A stretch of 7,627 bases of DNA from an uncultured Streptococcus sp. (GTDB taxonomy: Bacteria > Bacillota > Bacilli > Lactobacillales > Aerococcaceae): positions 1 through 7,627 of the forward strand of contig CAJZJI010000029.1 of assembly GCA_916049935.1 (NCBI GenBank), read 5' to 3'. Below the pieces are notes generated by a model that searched no databases, was not told the DNA's origin, and was given only the letters and a program-made list of their open reading frames with translations. The translations under genes and the position numbers were made by a program. Numbering within the stretch: the first letter of the stretch is position 1; every line of letters starts with the position of its first letter. Positions 1 to 5,940 of the stretch are shown in pieces.

Positions 1-436
1 AGCCTTCTAGTCCTTTTACAAGGGTGCGATTTGTCTCGAGTGGTTTCTTTTTCCAAAGAGTAATCTCTTCCTTTGCCCGTTCCACTAAAGCATTGAATTC
101 CTTCTTGAAGGAATAACGTTTCCAGAAAAAGACAGCTCCTAAAACGATAAGAGGAACACTCCATGTCCAGAAATGGAAGCTCGTGATGGTCACCACGAAT
201 TCGAACGTTTCCCAAACGCCAACCTCAAAAATAGTTGCAAATGCACCCCCTATAATCGAAAAAGCGTGCGCATTTTGTAAATAGACACCTGCAAAACAAA
301 GAGCGAATAGTGGCAATAGTAACCGCGCTATTTGATGATTTTTCGGCAAAGGTTCTGCATTTCCTCTTTCTGAAGTCACCTTTTCCAATAATTCTCGGAG
401 TCGATTGGCTGTTTCTTGTGTGACTTTCTTCTTCAT
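1..436 (-). CDS. Two-TM array protein (subfamily 2), 3' end beyond the window
   Basis: This is the tenth gene of the paralogous membrane-protein array. The frame is open from the ATG at 436 to the window edge (145 codons, no stop seen), so the gene is partial. AAAGGAG stands 5 nt upstream of the ATG, and the gene begins 32 bp after its upstream neighbour. Residues 10-31 carry the family N-terminal signature (NRLRELLEKV, then PLP). Hydrophobic segments lie near residues 37-53 and 92-106, with a further apolar stretch at 57-70. After the second segment come basic residues (WKRY) and the subfamily-2 tail: an A..EE...WKKKP motif around 121-131, then LVKGLEG. Positive charges flank both ends of the hydrophobic core, which suggests that both termini are cytoplasmic. 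Most family tails run about 20-30 residues past this motif, so only a few dozen residues are probably missing. Function unknown. Confidence 0.85.
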   Translation of the reverse strand, partial: MKKKVTQETANRLRELLEKVTSERGNAEPLPKNHQIARLLLPLFALCFAGVYLQNAHAFSIIGGAFATIFEVGVWETFEFVVTITSFHFWTWSVPLIVLGAVFFWKRYSFKKEFNALVERAKEEITLWKKKPLETNRTLVKGLEG

Positions 437-468
437 TCTTACTCCTTTTATTTTCAAATCCCTTTATT

Positions 469-933
469 TTATAACCCGTAAGTTTTGTATTTTTTAATGA
501 GGAACTTCGCGCGTTTGACGTAGTCGTTCTCGTTTCCGCTAAGTGCCTCCAGTGCTTCTTGGGCAACCGGCAAGAGTGCGCGGATGTCTTTTTGGATGAA
601 GAGCTGGTTACGTGCGTCTAATGCCTTTAAAAAGAACATCCCGAACATCCAGATGATGACAAGCGGGAAGAACACGAGCATTTCTTCGTTACTGAGGGTA
701 ATCATAAAGTTCTCTGATTTCCCACCGTTGACATAGAAAATAAACGCCACGAGTCCAATCGTAAGGAGCACGAGAATGCCCACGAGGACGTAAAAATACT
801 TCATAAGGTGCTGCACTCCCGGACTTTCATACGGCAGCTCGATGTCTAGACCGCTCTCTCCGACAAGGCGTTCGGTCAATGCGCGAAACTCTTGTGCTTC
901 ATTTTTTCTGTATCGAATTCTTTGTAGATCCAT
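469..933 (-). CDS. Two-TM array protein (subfamily 1)
   Basis: This 154-aa protein is a paralogue of its neighbours. The start is supported by AAGGAG 8 nt upstream of the ATG. The N-terminal amphipathic helix contains QEFRALTERLVGESG (about residues 14-28), followed by ELP. Two hydrophobic segments lie near 45-68 and 84-105. The tail is the subfamily-1 type, LLPVAQEALEAL then AKFLIKKYKTYGL, and ends directly on the YGL motif. It is most similar to the protein encoded just upstream (964-1446): both share FRA(L/V)(T/A)ERLV(G/D)ESG and the YGL end, so the two probably arose by tandem duplication. It sits in the middle of the operon, 30 bp after that neighbour. No catalytic motif or signal peptide is visible. 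It is probably an integral membrane protein with cytoplasmic ends. Function unknown. Confidence 0.9.
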   Translation of the reverse strand: MDLQRIRYRKNEAQEFRALTERLVGESGLDIELPYESPGVQHLMKYFYVLVGILVLLTIGLVAFIFYVNGGKSENFMITLSNEEMLVFFPLVIIWMFGMFFLKALDARNQLFIQKDIRALLPVAQEALEALSGNENDYVKRAKFLIKKYKTYGL

Positions 934-963
934 GATTTTCTCTCCTTAATGATAGATATGCAT

Positions 964-1446
964 TTAGAGGCCGTAGCGTCTATATTTCCTCACTAATGTT
1001 TCCGCACGCTTGATGTCTACGGCTAAGTCTTTCCGATTTTGCTCATGTAAAACAATCGTTGCTTCGTCAACAATATCCAACAGCTCTTCCATTTCCGCCC
1101 AACGTTTATCTTGTTCACGACGGTATAAAAGGGCTACAAAAAGGACACCCACCAGCCAAACGATGAGCCCCACCAAACATGCGAAAAACATAATACCAAG
1201 GATGAGAAACGGATCGTCAGTATTTCCTCCAACAACAAACCACAAATACCCCAATCCACCTATCATCAAAGCCAAGAAAAATCCTAATATCCAGATGAGT
1301 ACTTTCAACAATGGAGAACGTTCGGTCACAAGGGGAAATTCTGCTTCAATCCCACTTTCGTCCACTAAGCGTTCTGCGACTGCTCGAAAGTCTTGTACCT
1401 CTTTTTCTTTTAATACTATTCTTCTGGGTGCTACAAAAATATACAT
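964..1446 (-). CDS. Two-TM array protein (subfamily 1)
   Basis: This gene encodes 160 aa. The longest frame begins with a GTG at 1455, but that codon overlaps the Shine-Dalgarno sequence itself (AAGGAG, 1455-1460). The ATG at 1446 has a spacing of 8 nt and is preferred. The family N-terminal motif is VQDFRAVAERLVDESG (residues 17-32), then EFP instead of LP. Hydrophobic segments lie near 46-72 and 79-108, with a short polar turn (GGNTDD) between them. The charged tail carries LLDIVDEATIVL and ends in AETLVRKYRRYGL, typical of subfamily 1. The stop codon of the upstream gene (TAA, 1459-1461) is fused to the ribosome site as TAAGGAG, which argues for coupled translation. An unusual feature is the 13-residue basic extension (APRRIVLKEK) before the motif. 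Function unknown. Confidence 0.9.
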   Translation of the reverse strand: MYIFVAPRRIVLKEKEVQDFRAVAERLVDESGIEAEFPLVTERSPLLKVLIWILGFFLALMIGGLGYLWFVVGGNTDDPFLILGIMFFACLVGLIVWLVGVLFVALLYRREQDKRWAEMEELLDIVDEATIVLHEQNRKDLAVDIKRAETLVRKYRRYGL

Positions 1447-1458
1447 ATTCTTCACTCC

Positions 1459-1932
1459 TTAAAAACGATAATTTCGTTGTAAGTCGTCGACGTAATTTTC
1501 TAAATTGATGACTTCTTGTGAAACCACACCATTGCCTTCTTCATATTGGCGCGCGATTTCATCTTTCGCGTGTTCGAGTAAGAAGAGTGTTTCTTTTACA
1601 AGGGAACGACGCGCTAGCCAGAGAATGAGGATGAAAATCGCAATCAATGCCACCCATAAAATCGGCATCCACCAGTACGGTAACATTCGGTCCATGACTG
1701 GTGAGGATTTCCTTGAAAAGAGCATATAGATTGAGCCGAGGATGGCCGCCAGGAATCCTGTCGTCATAATCGTATAGAGCGTGATTATTCCAAAGAAGAG
1801 CATACAAAAGAGGCGAATCTGACGATTATCTCTTGGCAGGACGCGCGGTTGTTTGCTTCTACGGTTTACAATGCGAATGAGTTCACGCAGTCTTGTCGTT
1901 TGCGACTGCCAAATTGTTTTTTTATAGTTCAT
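1459..1932 (-). CDS. Two-TM array protein (subfamily 2, divergent)
   Basis: This is a 157-aa paralogue starting at an ATG 5 nt after AGGAGG. That ribosome site contains the stop codon of the upstream fused gene (TAGGAGG). The N-terminal helix carries TTRLRELIRIVNRRSK (12-27), then VLP at 31-33, matching the family pattern RLREL...LP. Hydrophobic segments lie near 40-72 (long, possibly with a re-entrant turn) and 86-107; the second is followed by the basic pair ARRS. The tail (LLEHAKDEIARQY then INLENYVDDLQRNYRF) keeps the A..E spacing of subfamily 2 but lacks its WK..P element. It ends in NYRF, loosely like the YGL end of subfamily 1. It therefore bridges the two groups. Function unknown. Confidence 0.9.
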   Translation of the reverse strand: MNYKKTIWQSQTTRLRELIRIVNRRSKQPRVLPRDNRQIRLFCMLFFGIITLYTIMTTGFLAAILGSIYMLFSRKSSPVMDRMLPYWWMPILWVALIAIFILILWLARRSLVKETLFLLEHAKDEIARQYEEGNGVVSQEVINLENYVDDLQRNYRF

Positions 1933-1941
1933 AATGTCCTC

Positions 1942-2970
1942 CTAATAGTACTTATGTGCTTGTTTTAAAAATTTTTGTAACTCTGCCACTTCATCTGGTA
2001 CGGCTGTGGTTTGACTCCACTCTTCGACTTCGCGGTCTGCCAGTGCCAATAGCTCTTTCCATTCCTTAAAGGTTTCTCTGCGGTGCCAAGCTAAGACTGC
2101 AACGAAGGCGGCAATCGGTATAAACCAGATAACGACAAATGGCCAAATGAAGGCAAGATATCCAATCGCGACGTTCAATTGCAACGTCACTAGGCAGGCG
2201 ATGAAAAGTTTCAAATACGTAAAGAATCCAGATACTAGTCCGATGACGATGCCCGCAATTGCGACCGTAATCAGAACGTAGATGCGTAGCCAATAAGAGC
2301 TTTTTGGAAGCTGTTCTCCTCGTCCGTTTATCTTCAAGACAAGCTTCAATAGTCTTCTTAAGGCGCGAACTCGTGAAGCCTCGACGCTGGTTAGGCGTTT
2401 TGCTACTTCGTGTTCTTTGCTCACTTTCTCCATCGCAGCCCCGACACCTGTAGCGGCAGCTTGTACTGTTTCCTTCAATTTAGAAGGTTTGCCCAGCGTT
2501 GCATGTTCCTGTAAATACGCCTCTAGCGCTTCAACGGCTTCGCGGCTGGCTTCTCTTGGAGAGGATTTCCACGTTGTCACTTCTTCATTTCCACGAGCCA
2601 CGAGCTTTTTCCATTCCCAGCGAACGGATCTGTGGCAGCAGTAGAGAACAACGGCTAGGGCGGCAAACATGATGCCAAAGTGAATCGCCAGGCCGAAGAG
2701 GACCCTGACTACCTGTTCGACTAGTACTGGATTCCACGTTTCAAACATCAAGGATAGTGTATGAAAAAAGCCCGCTTCGATCATAAACATGCTTCCAAAC
2801 ACCACCACTCCGCACACCACCGCAGCGACACTAAGGATTGTAATCATCATGCGTAGCGGTAAAAAGCTCATCGGTAGTGTGCCTTCTTCCCCATTTTGCT
2901 CGACCACTGCTCCAATCAACTTGCGCAGTTGTGATACATGTCGTTCCTTTACTCTCTGTTTCTTTTTCAT
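1942..2970 (-). CDS. Tandem-fused double-module array protein, about 4 TM segments
   Basis: This gene encodes 342 aa, about twice the family length. The first in-frame ATG (2976) is only 1 nt from AGGAGG (2978-2983). The second (2970) has a spacing of 7 nt and is preferred. Module 1 covers residues 1-155: VSQLRKLIGAVVEQNGE, then TLP; TM segments near 41-64 and 88-110; tail RGNEEVTTWKSSPREASREAVEALEAYLQEH. A linker rich in Ala, Lys and Glu (156-195) joins it to module 2 (196-342): ASRVRALRRLLKLVLKINGRG, then QLP; hydrophobic segments near 229-250 and 272-295, with a further apolar stretch between them; tail ADREVEEWSQ...LQKFLKQAHKYY. Each module is a complete copy of the unit encoded by the neighbouring single genes. 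Module 1 is closely related to the next gene upstream (3032-3559), while module 2 is more distant. No frameshift or stop interrupts the join. Function unknown. Confidence 0.9.
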   Translation of the reverse strand: MKKKQRVKERHVSQLRKLIGAVVEQNGEEGTLPMSFLPLRMMITILSVAAVVCGVVVFGSMFMIEAGFFHTLSLMFETWNPVLVEQVVRVLFGLAIHFGIMFAALAVVLYCCHRSVRWEWKKLVARGNEEVTTWKSSPREASREAVEALEAYLQEHATLGKPSKLKETVQAAATGVGAAMEKVSKEHEVAKRLTSVEASRVRALRRLLKLVLKINGRGEQLPKSSYWLRIYVLITVAIAGIVIGLVSGFFTYLKLFIACLVTLQLNVAIGYLAFIWPFVVIWFIPIAAFVAVLAWHRRETFKEWKELLALADREVEEWSQTTAVPDEVAELQKFLKQAHKYY

Positions 2971-2977
2971 TGTCATT

Positions 2978-2983
2978 CCTCCT
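2978..2983 (-). promoter_or_regulatory. Ribosome binding site deciding the start of the fused gene
   Basis: AGGAGG on the minus strand. It lies 7 nt before the ATG at 2970 but 1 nt before the ATG at 2976, so the inner ATG is the likely start. The upstream array gene (3032-3559) has the same two-ATG arrangement, part of a conserved duplicated leader. Confidence 0.75.
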
Positions 2984-3031
2984 GACGTTCAAAGGTCGTA
3001 TCTTCTATCCCCAAAGATTCTTTTTAAACCG

Positions 3032-3559
3032 TCATTTTGTATGATTCCCTGAATCATCTTGATGCGCTTTTTCCTCAACCTTGGAAGAACTCTCCTCAGT
3101 CATCGTTGTATGTTCGTGTATATACGACTCTAGTGCTTCAACAGCTTCGCGGCTGGCTTCTCTTGGAGCGGCTTTCCACGTTGCCACTTCTTTATTTCCC
3201 CGAACAACCAGCTTGTTCCATTCCCAGTAAACGGATTTGTAGCAACAATAGAGAACGATGGCTACAAAGGCAAGCATGATGAGCCAGTCAAGAAACATAC
3301 TGTTGGTGAGGCCATCTTGATACCCTTTCCCTGGCTGCTGCATCGTAAGCTCTGTAAAGAATATTGTAGATACTGTAACAATAAACGTAGCCACGACTCC
3401 GTATGCTAACCCCGCGAGACTAATGGCCATTATAATGTCGCGCCACGGTAAAAAGCTGATCGGTAATTTAGCGTCTTCGCCATTTTTATCGGCAACTGCT
3501 TGAATTAATTGACGCAGTCTCTGTACATCCTGTTTCTTAACTTTCTGTTTCAATTCCAT
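3032..3559 (-). CDS. Two-TM array protein (subfamily 2), close sibling of fused module 1
   Basis: This gene encodes 175 aa from the ATG at 3559, which is 8 nt after AGGAG (3568-3572). An ATG at 3565 is only 2 nt from that site and is less likely. The N-terminus has VQRLRQLIQAVADKNGE, then KLP and SFLPWRD. Hydrophobic segments lie near residues 41-68 and 88-108. The tail RGNKEVATWKAAPREASREAVEALESYIHEH is nearly identical to that of module 1 of the fused gene downstream. Where the fused protein continues into a second module, this one ends in a short hydrophilic tail (151-175) rich in Glu, Ser, Lys and His. The two genes are also alike at nucleotide level in this tail region and in their leaders, so the duplication looks relatively recent. 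Function unknown. Confidence 0.9.
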   Translation of the reverse strand: MELKQKVKKQDVQRLRQLIQAVADKNGEDAKLPISFLPWRDIIMAISLAGLAYGVVATFIVTVSTIFFTELTMQQPGKGYQDGLTNSMFLDWLIMLAFVAIVLYCCYKSVYWEWNKLVVRGNKEVATWKAAPREASREAVEALESYIHEHTTMTEESSSKVEEKAHQDDSGNHTK

Positions 3560-3584
3560 TCCCATTTCTCCTGTCGTTCAAGGG

Positions 3585-4064
3585 TTATGACAAATCGTAG
3601 TCTAATCGCAACTCCTCTAAATGATATTTTAATGCCTTTACAGCATGTGGGATGTCCGTAGATGGAGTTTCTTTCCATTTTGCGAGCTCTTCATCCGCTC
3701 TTGCAACGACTTCTCTCACATCTTGTTTTTGAAGGTGCAGTTGCAAGAAATATAAAAAGAGCATCATTATTGGAAGAAATACGATAATATAAGGTTCATA
3801 ACTAACATTTTCCAATGCATACTTCACAGCATATTGATTTCCCTCATACCAACGTTGCAGGAAATTAAAAACCCCGCCTACTTTATAATTTAACCCCCAT
3901 AGATTATAGATTTCGACAAGCATTAAAATGGTAAAGAGTACCTTTGGAATATATCTAGTTCCTCGTACTCGAATCTGTTGGTTTTTCTTGTCCGATAGGC
4001 CTAAGACTTCATTGACCAATTGTTGTAGTCGATGTATTCTTTCCTCTTCAAATCTTCTCTTCAT
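3585..4064 (-). CDS. Two-TM array protein (subfamily 2, divergent N-terminus)
   Basis: This gene encodes 159 aa. The ATG is preceded by GGGGAA about 8 nt away, a weaker ribosome site than most in this operon. The N-terminal helix reads ERIHRLQQLVNEVLGLSDKK, in which RLQQL replaces RLREL, and the LP motif is replaced by IRVRG. Hydrophobic segments lie near 39-58 and 91-110, separated by an unusually long polar loop (59-90) rich in Tyr, Asn and Trp that may be extracytoplasmic. The tail ARADEELAKWKETP...AVKALKYHLEELRLDY is classic subfamily 2 and secures the assignment. The gene starts 20 bp after its upstream neighbour and ends 25 bp before the next start. It is AT-richer than the flanking genes by eye. 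Function unknown. Confidence 0.88.
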   Translation of the reverse strand: MKRRFEEERIHRLQQLVNEVLGLSDKKNQQIRVRGTRYIPKVLFTILMLVEIYNLWGLNYKVGGVFNFLQRWYEGNQYAVKYALENVSYEPYIIVFLPIMMLFLYFLQLHLQKQDVREVVARADEELAKWKETPSTDIPHAVKALKYHLEELRLDYDLS

Positions 4065-4084
4065 CTTTTATTTCCCCAAAAATT

Positions 4085-4570
4085 TCATTTACCTGATTCA
4101 GATTTTTTTGCTTCTGTTTCTAACTTCAACTCTTCCATATAGTACTGAAGTCTTTCCGCTTCTTCGGTTATAGGAAGAAATGGTTCTTTTTTATATATAG
4201 AAAGCTCTGCTTCGGCTAGTTCAGTTAACATTCCAAACTCTTGATAACTGGCCTCTACCCTGAAATAACGAAACAAATAAATGACCCCTATAATGAGAAG
4301 TACAGTACCCATTCCTAGTAAAATTCCAAAAAGTAAGAATGGTGGAAAAATAAGGCCCATTAGAATAAAAGCCCCACTAGAATCAAGCAGATCTGGATTC
4401 GCAAGTAGCGAACCTACTATGATAAGCTCTAGTATAAGCACGAGGCCTCTGGAGATTCTTCCATCCTGTGGCAGCTCATTCTCGCTATCATTTTCAACCA
4501 TCACTTGTTTAAGCAATTCCCGCATCCGCGTCAATCGTCTTTGCCGAATCGCTTTTCTAAATAATTTCAT
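4085..4570 (-). CDS. Two-TM array protein (subfamily 2)
   Basis: This gene encodes 161 aa. A GGGAG ribosome site overlaps the stop codon of the upstream gene (TAGGGAG) and lies 11 bp or less from the ATG. The N-terminus is MKLFRKAIRQRRLTRMRELL, then ENELP at 31-34. The LFR start resembles the first genes of the array (MNQLFRNF, MFRLLLKD), a link between the subfamilies. Hydrophobic segments lie near residues 42-58 and 67-100; the second is long enough to be kinked at its Pro-Pro or to be two short spans. The tail is LAEAELSIYKKEPF...AERLQYYMEELKLE, with YKKEP in place of the WK..P element, and it finishes in a Lys/Ser/Glu-rich end. No known enzymatic or transport motif is present. Function unknown. 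Confidence 0.9.
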   Translation of the reverse strand: MKLFRKAIRQRRLTRMRELLKQVMVENDSENELPQDGRISRGLVLILELIIVGSLLANPDLLDSSGAFILMGLIFPPFLLFGILLGMGTVLLIIGVIYLFRYFRVEASYQEFGMLTELAEAELSIYKKEPFLPITEEAERLQYYMEELKLETEAKKSESGK

Positions 4571-4581
4571 TTCGCATCTCC

Positions 4582-5049
4582 CTAAAACCCAAATCGGTTC
4601 TTATAATCCTCAATCAGAAACTCTGCGTCTTCGATATCCTCTTCTAAGTCGTCGCGTCCAGCTGCTTTTAGCGTTGAAATCGCACGTTCCGCTAGTGGTA
4701 TCAGTTCGCCAAGTTTACGTGTCAGTACTTTTTTAGACCAGATTCGGTACAGAAGAAAAAAGAATCCTAAAAACAAGTACAAAGAAACAAATGGTAAGAG
4801 TAGAAAAATCACATTCCCTTCTCCGACCAACGTGTTTATCATCAACTCAAGTGGTCTCCATAAAATCCCCGTACGCAACACTATGAGGAATAAAAACATC
4901 CCCGCAATCATTTTGATAGTTGCCGTTTTATCGACTAATTCCGGCAGTTCATCATCCATTCCCGCCTCTTTCATTAAGTAGCTTGTCAACTCTCGGAAGT
5001 TCACTACCATTTTTTTCGTCGCAACGTCTTTCAATAGAAGTCTAAACAT
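4582..5049 (-). CDS. Two-TM array protein (subfamily 1)
   Basis: This gene encodes 155 aa. AAGGAG lies about 7 nt before the ATG at 5049, inside the end of the DNA-glycosylase-like gene. The two reading frames overlap by 8 bp (ATG inside the last codons, shared stop region), so translation is probably coupled. The N-terminus has VVNFRELTSYLMKEAGMDDELP (16-36), nearly the same pattern as the first gene of the array. Hydrophobic segments lie near 43-63 and 80-102, the second very rich in Phe and Leu. The tail LIPLAERAISTL then AEFLIEDYKNRFGF ends in FGF where its siblings have YGL. It is closest to the first gene of the array (5433-5879), although the glycosylase-like gene now separates them. 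Function unknown. Confidence 0.9.
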   Translation of the reverse strand: MFRLLLKDVATKKMVVNFRELTSYLMKEAGMDDELPELVDKTATIKMIAGMFLFLIVLRTGILWRPLELMINTLVGEGNVIFLLLPFVSLYLFLGFFFLLYRIWSKKVLTRKLGELIPLAERAISTLKAAGRDDLEEDIEDAEFLIEDYKNRFGF

Positions 5050-5422
5050 GATTTTCTCCTTCCAGGATAATTCCTTTTTGTGCTAAATTTTCAATACATT
5101 CTTTGTAATACGCATCATCGTGCTCTTTGTATAACGGACTCGTCCACGCACATTCATTCACTTCGGTATACGGCGGACACACTTTTCCACGATACGAAGC
5201 CTCTTTCCACTCGGGCGTCACATTATACCCACGGCGCTCCATTTCATCCATAATCAATGTATGGTACTGATACAGCACATACGGGCTATAAGTAAACACA
5301 TAGTCCACCGTCGCATGCTTCTTGCCCCAACCATTGCCTCTAAGCGCACAACATTCGCGGTGCTGACCCAAGAGTTGCGGACGCGGAAGCTGCCCAATCA
5401 AGTCCTCATGCCATAATCTCAT
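5042..5422 (-). CDS. Pyrimidine-dimer DNA glycosylase family protein (T4 endonuclease V-like)
   Basis: This 126-aa protein begins MRLWHEDLIGQLPRPQLLGQ, and its start is fixed by AGGAGG 6 nt upstream. A longer frame reaches 5491 but lies inside the preceding gene and has no ribosome site. From memory it matches the bacterial family related to Pfam Pyr_excise (TIGR02328-like). T4 endonuclease V cuts DNA at UV-induced pyrimidine dimers by a glycosylase/AP-lyase mechanism. Counting from Met1, the motif QHRE puts Arg22 and Glu23 exactly where T4 endonuclease V has Arg22 and catalytic Glu23. The block GNGWGKKHATVDYVF and the following helix, ending in RRGYN, also resemble the phage enzyme (KHVANG; KRGFN). 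The T4 nucleophile, the amino group of Thr2, has no obvious counterpart because residue 2 is Arg, so activity on dimers is uncertain. It is soluble and the only non-membrane protein in this operon. Confidence 0.85.
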   Translation of the reverse strand: MRLWHEDLIGQLPRPQLLGQHRECCALRGNGWGKKHATVDYVFTYSPYVLYQYHTLIMDEMERRGYNVTPEWKEASYRGKVCPPYTEVNECAWTSPLYKEHDDAYYKECIENLAQKGIILEGENHV

Positions 5423-5428
5423 CCTTGG

Positions 5429-5434
5429 CCTCCT
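5429..5434 (-). promoter_or_regulatory. Ribosome binding site of the glycosylase-like gene, overlapping a stop codon
   Basis: AGGAGG on the minus strand, 6 nt before the ATG at 5422. The TAG stop of the preceding gene (5433-5435) is embedded in it as TAGGAGG. It decides the start at 5422 over the in-frame upstream ATG at 5491. Confidence 0.85.
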
Positions 5435-5879
5435 ATAATCCGTATCGCTCGGTGTATTCGTTGATGACCACTTCTGCGTCAACCACGTCATCTAAATTGT
5501 CATAGTCATATTCTTTTAAAACGGCCACCGCACGTTTGGCAATCGCCATTAACTCCTGTAAGTCCCGTTTTCTCTGCGGTTGTTTCCATAACTCGTCTAG
5601 CCCATTTAAAATCGGAAGGTAGACAAAGAGAAACGCTAACGGCCATAGCGAAAGAAGCGGAAATTGATCAATCAGCGGTTGCGTCACACTTTTGAGCCAA
5701 TCACCAGAAGAAAGCCATAATATGAAAATTAATCCTAGGATTGACGGAACCCAAGGCACACTTTCATCCTCTTCAGGCACCACTTCATCGGTCCCCGCCA
5801 TTTTCACGAGCGTCTTCGTCAACTCACGAAAACTATTCACTCGCTCTTTTGAAATAAAATTTCTAAACAGTTGATTCAT
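5433..5879 (-). CDS. Two-TM array protein (subfamily 1), first gene of the operon
   Basis: This gene encodes 148 aa. It starts at the ATG 6 nt after AGAGG (5886-5890) and about 26 nt downstream of the likely transcription start of the operon. The N-terminus is MNQLFRNFISKERVNSFREL, then TKTLVKMAG and VVPEE. Hydrophobic segments lie near 42-60 and 74-94, with the loop between them containing GDWLKS. After the second segment come basic residues (QRKRD) and the subfamily-1 tail: LMAIAKRAVAVL, an acidic stretch DYDNLDD, then AEVVINEYTERYGL. The positive-inside rule suggests that both ends face the cytoplasm. Its closest relative in the window is the gene at 4582-5049. Its stop codon lies in the ribosome site of the glycosylase-like gene. 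Function unknown. Confidence 0.9.
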   Translation of the reverse strand: MNQLFRNFISKERVNSFRELTKTLVKMAGTDEVVPEEDESVPWVPSILGLIFILWLSSGDWLKSVTQPLIDQFPLLSLWPLAFLFVYLPILNGLDELWKQPQRKRDLQELMAIAKRAVAVLKEYDYDNLDDVVDAEVVINEYTERYGL

Positions 5880-5911
5880 TTATTACCTCTAAATAGTTAC
5901 TTTATTCCCAT

Positions 5912-5920
5912 ATTATACCA
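5912..5920 (-). promoter_or_regulatory. Extended -10 promoter of the membrane-protein operon
   Basis: TGGTATAAT on the minus strand, a perfect -10 hexamer (5912-5917) preceded by the TGN extension. No good -35 is seen: the hexamer 17 bp upstream reads TAGGCG. The extended -10 may compensate, or an activator may be needed. The predicted transcription start is near 5905, giving a leader of about 26 nt before the first ATG. Confidence 0.65.
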
Positions 5921-5940
5921 TTTCTTGCGCTTTCCGCCTA

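Noticed and set aside
225..566. A minus-strand open frame of 113 codons crossing the last two array genes
   Set aside because: It runs out of frame across the 437-468 junction and overlaps both family members, which have clear starts and ribosome sites.
1010..1462. A plus-strand open frame of 150 codons
   Set aside because: It is antisense to the array gene at 964-1446 with no ribosome site. Its composition (many Ser, Thr, Arg, Pro) is that expected of the complement of a membrane-protein gene.
4281..4736. A plus-strand open frame of 151 codons
   Set aside because: It spans two minus-strand genes that have family similarity and ribosome sites. The predicted peptide is Ser/Arg/Pro-rich and resembles nothing recognisable.
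5423..5491. A longer N-terminus for the glycosylase-like protein
   Set aside because: These codons lie within the preceding array gene, have no ribosome site, and would displace the conserved MRLW start and the Glu23 register.
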